The notes beneath the pieces are model-generated. The model did no database searches, had not been told where the DNA came from, and saw nothing but the letters and a program-made list of their open reading frames with translations. Shown here in pieces: positions 1 to 5,860 of a stretch of 6,258 nucleotides of DNA. How positions within the stretch are numbered: position 1 is the stretch's first letter; each line of letters opens with the position of its first letter. Where the stretch lies: assembly GCA_937872275.1 (NCBI GenBank), contig CALMSE010000272.1:1-6258 (forward strand), in the 5' to 3' direction. This DNA comes from an uncultured Leucobacter sp. GTDB taxonomy: Bacteria > Actinomycetota > Actinomycetes > Actinomycetales > Microbacteriaceae. The translations under genes were made by a program, and so were the position numbers.

Positions 1-854
1 GCACGATCCGCCGCGCGCCCGCGCAGCGCGGGATCGGAGGCCTCGCGCAGCGCGTCGCCCAGCAGGAAGAAGGCGAGCACCGTGACGGTGATCGCGAGCC
101 CCGGCCACAGCACGACGAGCGGGTGCACCCCGATGTAGGCCTGCGTTTCGGCGAGCATGCGCCCCCACGAGGGCACGCGAGGCGGGGCCCCGAACCCGAG
201 GTAGCTGAGGCCCGCCTCGGCGAGGATCGCGAGGCCCGCCGAGAGCGAGAGCTGCACGGTGAAGACGGGCATCGCGCCGGGGAGCAGATGGGTGCGCAGG
301 ATCGCCCACCGCCCGAGCCCCGCCGCCCGGGCGGCCAGCACGTAGTCGTGCGACGAGACCTGCCGCAGCTCGGCGCGCACGACCCGTGCGATGGCGACGC
401 CGAAGCCGACGCCGACGGCCGCGATGACGACGGGGATGCCGCTGCCGAAGGCCGCGGCGAGCATGATCGCGAGCAGCAGGGTGGGGAAGGCGATGAGCAC
501 GTCGATGGCGACCGCGAGCGGTTCGCGCAGCCAGCGGGGCCCGAGCCCGGCCGCGACGGCGAGCGCCAGGCCGATGAGACCCGACAGCACGACGGCCCCG
601 AGCACGACGAGCACGGTGACGCGGCTGCCCGCGATGAGGCGCGCGGCGATGTCGCGGCCGCTGCCGTCGGTGCCGAGCCAGTGGCCCGGGGAGGGCGGCA
701 GCCAGGCGTCGTAGGCGCTCGCATGATTCGGATCGGCGGGCAGCCACACGAGCGAGACGAGCGCCGCGAGCGCCACGAGGGCGATCACCGCGAGGGCGAA
801 GGCGCCTCGCGGTGGGGCGACGAGCGCGCGCAGCACGGGCAGGCGCCGGGTCAT
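1..854 (-). CDS. DppC-type ABC importer permease, 3' end cut by window edge
   Basis: This is an inner-membrane permease subunit of a peptide/nickel-type (DppC/OppC family) ABC importer. I translated 284 complete codons from an ATG at 852-854. Residues 58-77 carry the DppC signature HWLGTDGSGRD followed by ARLIAGSR. About five or six hydrophobic segments follow, at roughly 18-38, 80-103, 117-137, 140-158, 200-222 and 247-266. The EAA loop that contacts the ATPase lies at about 170-194, with key residues A-ARAAG and LLPG. The last visible residues, GDALREASDPALRGR, match the usual end of the family, so only a few codons are probably missing unless an ATPase domain is fused beyond the edge. The start overlaps the DppB stop (ATGA, 851-854), which implies coupled translation, and a strong Shine-Dalgarno lies 6 bases upstream. 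The family assignment is firm. The substrate (dipeptide, oligopeptide, nickel or other) is not determinable. Confidence 0.93.
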   Translation of the reverse strand, partial: MTRRLPVLRALVAPPRGAFALAVIALVALAALVSLVWLPADPNHASAYDAWLPPSPGHWLGTDGSGRDIAARLIAGSRVTVLVVLGAVVLSGLIGLALAVAAGLGPRWLREPLAVAIDVLIAFPTLLLAIMLAAAFGSGIPVVIAAVGVGFGVAIARVVRAELRQVSSHDYVLAARAAGLGRWAILRTHLLPGAMPVFTVQLSLSAGLAILAEAGLSYLGFGAPPRVPSWGRMLAETQAYIGVHPLVVLWPGLAITVTVLAFFLLGDALREASDPALRGRAADR

Positions 855-1807
855 CGGCCCTCCTCCACCCTGAGCCGCGGATCGATGAGGCGGTGCGCGA
901 CGTCGATGAGCGCGCCCAGCACCAGGATCACCGCGGTCAGCACGAAGAGCGTGCTCTGCACCTTGATCAGGTCGCGGGATCCGACGTCGGCGACGAGCAT
1001 GCGGCCGAGCCCCGGCAGCGAGAACAGCTGCTCGATCACGACGGCGCCGACGAGCAGCTCGGCGATCTGCAGGCCGAGCAGCGACACGATCGAGAGCCCC
1101 ACCCCCGGCAGGCCGTGCCGCACCAATGCGCCGAATCGCGTGCGGCCCTGGGCCATGGCGGTGCGCACGTGATCGGCGCCGAGAGCGCCGAGCGTCGCGC
1201 TCTTCACGAAGCGGAAGAGGATCGCGCCGACCACGAGGCCGATCGTGAGCGCGGGCAGGGTGAGCGAGCGGATCGCGGCGAGCGGATCCGCCCACCCGCC
1301 GCGGGGGAAGCCCTGCGCGGGCAGCCAGCCGAGCCACTGCGAGAAGACGATGATGGCGAGGAGGCCGGCCCAGACGATCGGCACGGCCGCCGCGACCACG
1401 CCGAGCACCGAGAGCGCCCGGCTCGGCAGTGCGTGCCGGCGGTAGGCCGAGGCGACGCCGAGGGGCAGCGCCACCACGAGGGCGATCACGAGCGCGTAGA
1501 CGACGAGCGGCACGGTGACCTGCGCCTTCTCGAGGATCTCGGCCGAGATCGACCCTCCCGAGACCACCGAGGCGCCGAGCCTGCCGGTGAGGACGCCGCC
1601 GATCCAATCGAGGTACTGCTCGGGAAGGGGCAGGTTCAGACCCAGCCGCTCCCTGAGCGCCGCGATCTTCTCGGGCGAGGCCGAGGTGCCGCCGATCACC
1701 TGGGCCACGTCGCCGGGCAGGAGCCGCAGTGCCGCGAAGATGATGAGGCTCGCCAGCACGAGCCCCGCCGCGAGCGTCAGGGCCCTGACGAGGAGGAAGC
1801 GGCTCAC
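851..1807 (-). CDS. DppB-type ABC importer permease
   Basis: This 318-residue integral membrane permease pairs with the DppC-type protein to form the transport channel of a peptide/nickel-class ABC importer. The length is normal for DppB/OppB. Residues 8-30 form the first membrane helix, ending in the family hallmark RLLPGD. RERLGLNLPLPEQYLDW at 52-68 is the usual periplasmic segment. Further helices lie near 99-121, 132-158, 180-200, 236-258 and 284-304. The EAA loop at about 211-234 (VRTAMAQG, then RHGLPG) is the ATPase contact. The conserved C-terminal block is at 259-284 (EQLFSLPGLGRMLVAD). The start is a GTG at 1805-1807, only 13 bases after the binding-protein stop. A GAGAG directly abuts the start with essentially no spacing, so initiation may depend on coupling to the upstream gene. 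The stop overlaps the next permease start. Substrate is unknown. Confidence 0.94.
   Translation of the reverse strand: MSRFLLVRALTLAAGLVLASLIIFAALRLLPGDVAQVIGGTSASPEKIAALRERLGLNLPLPEQYLDWIGGVLTGRLGASVVSGGSISAEILEKAQVTVPLVVYALVIALVVALPLGVASAYRRHALPSRALSVLGVVAAAVPIVWAGLLAIIVFSQWLGWLPAQGFPRGGWADPLAAIRSLTLPALTIGLVVGAILFRFVKSATLGALGADHVRTAMAQGRTRFGALVRHGLPGVGLSIVSLLGLQIAELLVGAVVIEQLFSLPGLGRMLVADVGSRDLIKVQSTLFVLTAVILVLGALIDVAHRLIDPRLRVEEGR
861..866 (-). promoter_or_regulatory. Shine-Dalgarno site of the DppC-type permease
   Basis: On the minus strand this reads GGAGGA, continuing into further G residues, and lies 6 bases before the ATG at 852-854. It sits inside the last codons of the DppB gene and fixes the start of the overlapping downstream permease. 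Confidence 0.8.
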
Positions 1808-1820
1808 CTCTCGATGATAC

Positions 1821-3455
1821 TCAGCGGCCCTGTTGCAGCGTCACGCCCTGGAGGTTGATGCGGGAGTTGGTGTTGCTGGAGGGGAAGCCCGACACGTTCG
1901 TGCCGACCGCGTTCGTGGGCGTGTAGTTGATGAGCCACTTCGCGGGGGCGTCGGAGGCGACGATCCCGGCCGCCTCCTCGAGCAGCTCGGCGGCCCGGTC
2001 GGCGTCGGTCGCCGCGATGGACTCGGCGTAGAGCCGCTGCACCTCGGCGCTGTCGTAGCCGAAGTAGTAGCCGGGATTCGCGTAGTTCGCGAAGTCGCGG
2101 GCCTCGGCGTGATCGACGTAGCTGAGGTCGAATGCGCGCGGTCCGCCGTCTGCGGGGGCGGTGTAGACGTCGCCGAGCCAGGTCGCGAACTCGACCGATT
2201 CGACCTCGAGCGTCACCCCCACCGCGGCGAACTGGGTCACCACCTGGTTGATCGCGTCGGTCGGATAGAAGTTCGGCATCGTGACGGTCAGCGAGAGGCC
2301 CGAGATGCCCGCCTCGGCGAGCAGCGCCCGTGCGCCCTCCGGATCGTAGGCGTTCACCGCCGTGAGATCCTCGTATCCCGGCTCGAGCTCGGTGATCGGC
2401 CCGCCGAGCGGCTTGCCGTCGCCGTAGAAGGCCGCGATGATCGCGTCGGTGTCGATGGCCTTCGAGAGCGCCGTGCGCACGCGCGGGTCGTCGAGCGGGG
2501 CTTTCGCCGAGTTGAAGGCGAGGGTGAAGACGTCGGTGCCGTCGGCGCGCACGAGCTCGAAGCCGGCCTCGTCCTCGAGCTGAGCGACGAGGCTCGAGTC
2601 GACCGGGGCGAGCACGTCGAGGTCTCCGTCGAGCACCGCGTTCACGGCCGAGTTCGGGTCGGGGATGTAGCGCCAGATCACCCGGCTGAGCGTCGCGGGC
2701 TCGCCCCAGTAATCGGGATTGGCAGAGAAGGCGATGCTGTCGCCCTGCTTCCAATCGTCGAGCCGGTAGGGTCCGGTGCCGTTCGCGGTGCTCTCGGGGC
2801 TTCCGGTATCGCCGGTCTCGAAGACGAGGCCCGGTCGGTTCGCGAGGTGCCACAGCAGCTGGCTGTTGGGGGACTCGAGCCGGATGGCCACCGTGCCGGC
2901 GTCGGGGGCGGAGACCGCGAAGTCGGCCCCGAGGGCCGCGCGCAGCGAGAAGCCCTTCTCGGCGTCGGTGAGGGAGTCGACCACGTCGGCGGCGGTCAGC
3001 TCGGCGCCGGAGTGGAACCTCACGCCCTCGCGCAGCGAGAAGGTGTAGGTGAGCGCGTCGTCGGACACCTCGGGCAGCGCCTCGGCGAGCACCGGCACGA
3101 ACTCGTCGACGGTGCCGGACTTCAGGCCGACGAGCCCCTGGTAGACGTTGTCGATCAGGATCTGGTCGAGGGCCACGCCCGCCGTGTTGCGGATGTCGAG
3201 GTTCGTCGGCTCGAGCAGCAGCCCGACGGTGAGCTCGGTGCCGGGCGCGGACCCGCCCGGGCCGCCGCCGTTCGCCTCGCCGTCCGCGCCGGCGGACCCG
3301 CCCTCGCGGTTCACGAGCAGCAGCGCGACCGCGACGATCGCCACGACGGCGACCGCGACGATGGCGAGGATGATCGGCTTGTTCGAGCGCCTGCGCTTGC
3401 GGTACTCGGGCGCGGCGCCCCCGGGGGAGGCGGCGGTGTCAGCGGGCTCGGTCAC
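1821..3455 (-). CDS. ABC importer substrate-binding protein, SBP_bac_5 (DppA/OppA) family, membrane-anchored
   Basis: This 544-residue extracytoplasmic solute receptor is the first gene of the importer operon. Residues 18-26 are strongly basic (YRKRRRSNK). A single hydrophobic helix follows at about 28-48, then a Gly/Ala/Ser-rich linker at about 51-72, then the binding domain. Family landmarks are NVYQGLVGL at 103-111, the block ANGTGPYRLDDW with NPDYWG at 224-251, RYIPDPN at 262-268, and LAFNSAKAPLDDPRVRTAL at 312-330 followed by AID. YDPEGARALLAEAG is at 370-383. Length is typical for the family. The protein contains no cysteine at all, so the usual lipoprotein lipobox is absent. The basic-then-hydrophobic order predicts an N-in signal anchor, although signal-peptidase cleavage is possible. 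The GTG start at 3453-3455 is supported by a GAGGAG 8 bases upstream. Ligand specificity cannot be read from the sequence; a short peptide is the default guess. Confidence 0.94.
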   Translation of the reverse strand: MTEPADTAASPGGAAPEYRKRRRSNKPIILAIVAVAVVAIVAVALLLVNREGGSAGADGEANGGGPGGSAPGTELTVGLLLEPTNLDIRNTAGVALDQILIDNVYQGLVGLKSGTVDEFVPVLAEALPEVSDDALTYTFSLREGVRFHSGAELTAADVVDSLTDAEKGFSLRAALGADFAVSAPDAGTVAIRLESPNSQLLWHLANRPGLVFETGDTGSPESTANGTGPYRLDDWKQGDSIAFSANPDYWGEPATLSRVIWRYIPDPNSAVNAVLDGDLDVLAPVDSSLVAQLEDEAGFELVRADGTDVFTLAFNSAKAPLDDPRVRTALSKAIDTDAIIAAFYGDGKPLGGPITELEPGYEDLTAVNAYDPEGARALLAEAGISGLSLTVTMPNFYPTDAINQVVTQFAAVGVTLEVESVEFATWLGDVYTAPADGGPRAFDLSYVDHAEARDFANYANPGYYFGYDSAEVQRLYAESIAATDADRAAELLEEAAGIVASDAPAKWLINYTPTNAVGTNVSGFPSSNTNSRINLQGVTLQQGR

Positions 3456-3463
3456 AGGGGGAG

Positions 3464-3469
3464 CTCCTC
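3464..3469 (-). promoter_or_regulatory. Shine-Dalgarno site of the binding-protein gene
   Basis: The minus strand reads GAGGAG, 8 bases before the GTG at 3453-3455. This supports the GTG rather than an internal start. It also shows that this gene is translated from a transcript with a leader, unlike the neighbouring cluster. Confidence 0.8.
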
Positions 3470-3549
3470 GGGTCGTGCGCAGCCCATGCCGCGCTGGTCG
3501 TGAAGTGACGGATCGACGACGCGCGGCGTTGCACAGACGTTCATGAGAG

Positions 3550-3555
3550 AGGATA
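3550..3555 (-). promoter_or_regulatory. Possible -10 element of the importer operon
   Basis: The minus strand reads TATCCT within GGCATATCCTCTC, one of the few AT-containing stretches in the 197-base gap upstream of the binding protein. Transcription from about 3543 would give a leader of roughly 90 bases that includes the Shine-Dalgarno site. No convincing -35 hexamer was found at the usual distance, so this is a weak call. Confidence 0.28.
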
Positions 3556-3592
3556 TGCCGTTTCCACAGCGTTCGGGGCCTCCGGGCGGCTC

Positions 3593-3600
3593 CGTTAACG
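3593..3600. promoter_or_regulatory. AT-rich perfect palindrome, possible operator upstream of the importer operon
   Basis: CGTTAACG is an exact 8-base palindrome, followed on the plus strand by TCTTGTTATG. The A/T cluster at about 3591-3610 stands out sharply from its surroundings. It lies some 40 bases upstream of the possible -10 element, where an activator or repressor of the importer could bind. The binding protein is not identifiable, and a single short palindrome can occur by chance. Confidence 0.3.
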
Positions 3601-3611
3601 TCTTGTTATGC

Positions 3612-3639
3612 GGTGCCGCGCGGCTGCGCGCTGCGCACC
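3612..3639 (-). terminator. GC-rich hairpin after the hydrolase stop, possible terminator
   Basis: The arms GGTGC (3612-3616) and GCACC (3635-3639) are complementary, and the interior between them is rich in GCGC repeats that can form alternative stems. The hairpin begins about 14 bases beyond the hydrolase stop on the minus strand. No U-run follows it (the next bases on the minus strand are GCATAACAAG). It is therefore not a classical intrinsic terminator, although many high-GC actinobacterial terminators lack the tail. Confidence 0.25.
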
Positions 3640-3652
3640 CCGGCGCGCGAAC

Positions 3653-4549
3653 TCAGCCCAGTGCCGCCGCGAGCTCGCGCGGGGCGGCCTCGTGCAGGTT
3701 GTGCGGACCTTCGATCGTGACGAGCCCGGAGCCGGGCAGCCGATCCGCCCATTCCTCGCGCAGCGCCTCTCCGACGAGGCCCTGGCTCGCCGCGATGAGC
3801 GCCAGCGGCACGCCTGCGGCCGCGACCGATTCGAGCGCGCCCCAGAGCGGTGCGAGCGGCGCCGGATCGCCGTCCTTCGCGATCGGCAGGCCCTCGAGGT
3901 GCGCGAGGTGGTGCGTCCACTCCCAGCGGCCGTCGGGCCGCCGCCGCGTGTTGAGCGCCACCCCGCGCAGGAGCGCCGCGCGATCGCTGCCGATGCCGAA
4001 CGCGACCGCGCGATCCACGATCTCCTCGTGAGTGGCGTAGTCGCGCTGCCCGGTGATGAACTCGGCGATCGACCCGGCGTCGCGACCCGGCACCACGCCC
4101 GGCGTGATGTCGACGATGACGAGACGGCGGATCGCCTCCGGCTGCGCGGCCGCGACGAGCGCGGCGGTGAGACCGCCGAGGGAGTGCCCCACGAGTGTGA
4201 CGGGCTCGGGGGCGAGGCGCCCGAGCGCGACGGCGACATCGGCCGCCAGCAGATCGGGGCGGTAGTCGGCGTCGTCGCGCCAGTCGCTGCGACCGTGGCC
4301 GGGCAGGTCGAGCGCGAGCGCGGGGGCGTCGAGCGCGAGCACCACCGGATCGTAGCCGTGGGCGTTCAGCCCCGCCCCGTGCAGGAAGACGTACTCCGGG
4401 GGAGTGCCCGGCTGCCAGCTGAGCCCGGTGATCCGTCGCCCCTCGTTCGTGTCGACGAACACGCGCCGGACCTCGGGCAGCGGGGCGGATCGGCCGACGC
4501 GCTCGGCGTCGCCCTGGAGGAACCGGAACTCGTCGTCGAGATTGCTCAT
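3653..4549 (-). CDS. Alpha/beta hydrolase of unknown substrate
   Basis: This 298-residue predicted cytoplasmic alpha/beta-hydrolase-fold enzyme has no signal peptide and a usual length. Residues 54-60 (VFLHGAG) form the oxyanion-hole HG motif. DLPGHGRSD at 81-89 is the conserved loop before the nucleophile. GHSLGG at 121-126 is the nucleophile elbow, with Ser123. VDITPG at 146-151 follows. The catalytic His is most likely His283 in EGPHNLHE. The segment RRRPDGRWEW at 202-211 resembles a cap-domain signature seen in actinobacterial relatives. The expected acidic residue after the strand at about 248-254 is not obvious: the sequence there is IAASQGLVGE, so Asp147 or Glu261 are candidates. The ATG at 4547-4549 lies 10 bases after the HExxH gene stop with no clear Shine-Dalgarno, but a TANNNT hexamer is suitably placed. 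The enzyme could be an esterase, a lactonase or a similar hydrolase. Confidence 0.92.
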   Translation of the reverse strand: MSNLDDEFRFLQGDAERVGRSAPLPEVRRVFVDTNEGRRITGLSWQPGTPPEYVFLHGAGLNAHGYDPVVLALDAPALALDLPGHGRSDWRDDADYRPDLLAADVAVALGRLAPEPVTLVGHSLGGLTAALVAAAQPEAIRRLVIVDITPGVVPGRDAGSIAEFITGQRDYATHEEIVDRAVAFGIGSDRAALLRGVALNTRRRPDGRWEWTHHLAHLEGLPIAKDGDPAPLAPLWGALESVAAAGVPLALIAASQGLVGEALREEWADRLPGSGLVTIEGPHNLHEAAPRELAAALG

Positions 4550-4556
4550 GCCGACG

Positions 4557-4562
4557 AGCCTA
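4557..4562 (-). promoter_or_regulatory. Possible leaderless -10 hexamer (TAGGCT) for the hydrolase
   Basis: The minus strand reads TAGGCT, matching TANNNT, and ends 7 bases before the ATG at 4549. That places transcription at or next to the start codon. The hexamer's TAG is also the stop codon of the upstream gene. No Shine-Dalgarno is visible. The hydrolase may therefore have its own promoter as well as read-through from upstream. No -35 element was recognised. Confidence 0.4.
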
Positions 4563-4943
4563 GCGTTTGCGGGGCAGGTAGCCGCCGTCCTCGAGGCCGG
4601 CCTCGATCTCGAAGCGGTTCTTCAGCGGGTCGCGTCCTGCGAGCTGGTAGAGGATCGGCAGCGCCATGCCGTAGTGCCGCCACTGCTCGCGGTGCACCCG
4701 CTCGTGCCGCAGCACCGCCTCGCCGTCGTTGCGATCGGTGAGGTAGCAGGCGCCGACGCAGCTGCCGCCGCGGCCGAACGTCCACTTCGGCATGCCGGTG
4801 AAGACCCAGAGCCCGTCCGCGCGCCGCACCCGGCCGGTGCTCCAGACGAAGCCCCAGGCGAAGCCGAAAGCGGTCGCGTACAGATACCCGAGTCGGGCGA
4901 AGGGCCAGGGGCGGGGCTCGCTCCGGTCCGGGGCCGCGCTCAC
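4560..4943 (-). CDS. Small conserved protein with an HExxH zinc-peptidase-like motif
   Basis: This is a 127-residue protein. HERVH at 80-84 is an exact HExxH motif, preceded by LR and followed by REQWRHYG, resembling the zinc-binding helix of small peptidase-like proteins such as DUF4157. NRFEIEAGLEDGGY at 109-122 follows about 25 residues later and offers Glu112 or Glu115 as a third metal ligand. The aromatic hydrophobic stretch at about 18-35 could be a membrane-associated helix. Two cysteines, Cys62 and Cys66, flank VGA. Relatives in actinobacteria are, as I recall, sometimes labelled Fe-S oxidoreductase, but no cysteine cluster here supports that. The GTG start at 4941-4943 overlaps the DUF3097 stop as GTGA, implying coupled translation. 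The reading frame stays open far upstream of this start, opposite the DUF3097 gene, but that extension is not protein-like. Proteolytic activity is unproven. Confidence 0.82.
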   Translation of the reverse strand: MSAAPDRSEPRPWPFARLGYLYATAFGFAWGFVWSTGRVRRADGLWVFTGMPKWTFGRGGSCVGACYLTDRNDGEAVLRHERVHREQWRHYGMALPILYQLAGRDPLKNRFEIEAGLEDGGYLPRKR

Positions 4944-5779
4944 TGCGCGCCCGCCGTCACGAAGTCGATGAGCTCCTCCATGCGACCGAGCAGCGCCGGC
5001 TCGAGGTCGCGGTACGAGCGCACGCGACCGCGGATCCGCGACCAGGCGTCGGCGATGTCTGCCGGCTCCTCGGCCGGCCAGCCGAGCGCCCGGCAGATGC
5101 CGGTCTTCCACTCGATGCTGCGCGGGATCTCGGGCCACGCCTCGAGCCCCAGCCGCGCAGGTCTCACCGCAGCCCAGACGTCGACGAAGGGGTGGCCGAG
5201 CACGAGCACGTGCGCCCCGTGGGGCCCGCGCGCGATGGCCTCCGCGATCCTCGTCTCCTTGCTCCCCGCCACGAGGTGGTCGAGCAGCACACCCGCGCGC
5301 CGCGCCGGCCCCGGCCCGAACTCGGCGAGCACCCGTTCGAGGTTGTCGGCGCCGTCGAGCAGTTCGACGACGACCCCCTCGACGCGCAGGTCGTCGCCCC
5401 ACACCTGCTCGACGAGCTCGGCGTCGTGCTTGCCCTCGACGAAGATGCGGCTCGGCATGGCGACGCGGGCGCGCTGCTGCTGCACGGCGAGCGAGCCCGA
5501 CGCCGTGCGGCGCTGCTGCGGGGCGCGCTGCGGCATCACGAGCGTCACCGGTTTCCCGTCGATGAGGAAGCCGTCGGCGAGGGGGAAGGCGCGCACCTTG
5601 CCGCGGCCGTCCTCGAGCTGGACGAGCCCCTCGCGGGCGCCCACCACGGCGCCGCACCACTCCGTTTCGGTGTGCTCGACCACGAGCCCGCGGGCGAGCG
5701 TCACCTGCTGGCGCGGGGCGGGCCCGCGGCGGGGCTTCATCGCGGCGATGGGGTCGTCGGCGTAGCGGTCATCGAACAC
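4940..5779 (-). CDS. DUF3097 family protein with TOPRIM-like acidic motifs
   Basis: This 279-residue protein, predicted cytoplasmic, matches the DUF3097 family typical of actinobacteria by recalled sequence features. The N-terminus (FDDRYADD, 2-9) fits the family. A beta-rich region at about 28-85 (GLVVEHTETEWCGAVVG, later FLIDGKPVTLV) looks like a small barrel. IFVEGKHDAELVEQVWGDD at 112-130 and VLLDHLVAGSKE at 164-175 resemble the Glu and Asp motifs of TOPRIM nucleic-acid enzymes such as RNase M5, although the second motif has DHL rather than DxD. HPFVDVW at 196-202 and SIEWKTG at 221-227 are further conserved-looking blocks. The GTG at 5777-5779 is the first possible start after an in-frame TAG at 5789-5791. 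No Shine-Dalgarno is present, and a -10-like hexamer overlaps that stop. It heads the cluster with the HExxH protein and the hydrolase. Function is unknown. Confidence 0.88.
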   Translation of the reverse strand: MFDDRYADDPIAAMKPRRGPAPRQQVTLARGLVVEHTETEWCGAVVGAREGLVQLEDGRGKVRAFPLADGFLIDGKPVTLVMPQRAPQQRRTASGSLAVQQQRARVAMPSRIFVEGKHDAELVEQVWGDDLRVEGVVVELLDGADNLERVLAEFGPGPARRAGVLLDHLVAGSKETRIAEAIARGPHGAHVLVLGHPFVDVWAAVRPARLGLEAWPEIPRSIEWKTGICRALGWPAEEPADIADAWSRIRGRVRSYRDLEPALLGRMEELIDFVTAGAQ

Positions 5780-5785
5780 GCTCCC

Positions 5786-5791
5786 ACGCTA
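5786..5791 (-). promoter_or_regulatory. Leaderless -10 hexamer (TAGCGT) of the DUF3097 cluster
   Basis: The minus strand reads TAGCGT, exactly 6 bases before the GTG at 5779. Transcription would begin at the start codon itself. An in-frame stop inside the hexamer excludes a longer protein. No Shine-Dalgarno or clear -35 element is visible. The hexamer mirrors the one serving the divergent MFS gene. Confidence 0.55.
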
Positions 5792-5848
5792 CCCCGTCGG
5801 CTCGGGGGAGCGGGCGGGGATCGCGGGTGCGCGGGGATCTCCCGGGTG

Positions 5849-5854
5849 TAGGGT
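5849..5854 (+). promoter_or_regulatory. Leaderless -10 hexamer (TAGGGT) of the MFS gene
   Basis: TAGGGT fits the actinobacterial TANNNT consensus and ends exactly 6 bases before the GTG at 5861, placing the transcript start on the initiation codon. Its TAG is in frame with the gene, so no upstream start is possible. No -35 hexamer was recognised about 17 bases upstream. Confidence 0.58.
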
Positions 5855-5860
5855 TCGTGG

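Noticed and set aside
123..1858. Plus-strand open frames of about 350 codons opposite the two permeases
   Set aside because: The translations are dominated by Arg, Glu, Asp and His, with no hydrophobic core or motif. The opposite strand encodes recognisable permeases with EAA loops.
1804..2853. Minus-strand frame overlapping the binding-protein gene in another phase
   Set aside because: It is almost entirely Arg-rich low-complexity sequence, and the same region is explained by the binding protein.
1833..3503. Long plus-strand open frame of 556 codons opposite the binding-protein gene
   Set aside because: Its translation is an Arg/Gly/Val/Glu-rich low-complexity shadow with no domain pattern. 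The minus strand in the same place encodes a clear SBP_bac_5 protein. Such antisense frames are normal at this GC content.
3456..3652. Riboswitch or small RNA in the 197-base gap before the binding protein
   Set aside because: I looked for conserved riboswitch cores or a strong structured leader and recognised none; only a weak hairpin and a short palindrome are visible.
4944..5660. N-terminal extension of the HExxH gene, since the frame stays open upstream
   Set aside because: The extension overlaps DUF3097 in another phase and is an Arg/Ala low-complexity shadow. Protein-like sequence begins at the GTG at 4941-4943.
4404..5765. Plus-strand 453-codon frame opposite the DUF3097 and HExxH genes
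   Set aside because: It is Ser/Pro/Ala/Arg-rich with no recognisable domain, while the opposite strand holds two family-like proteins joined by a GTGA overlap.
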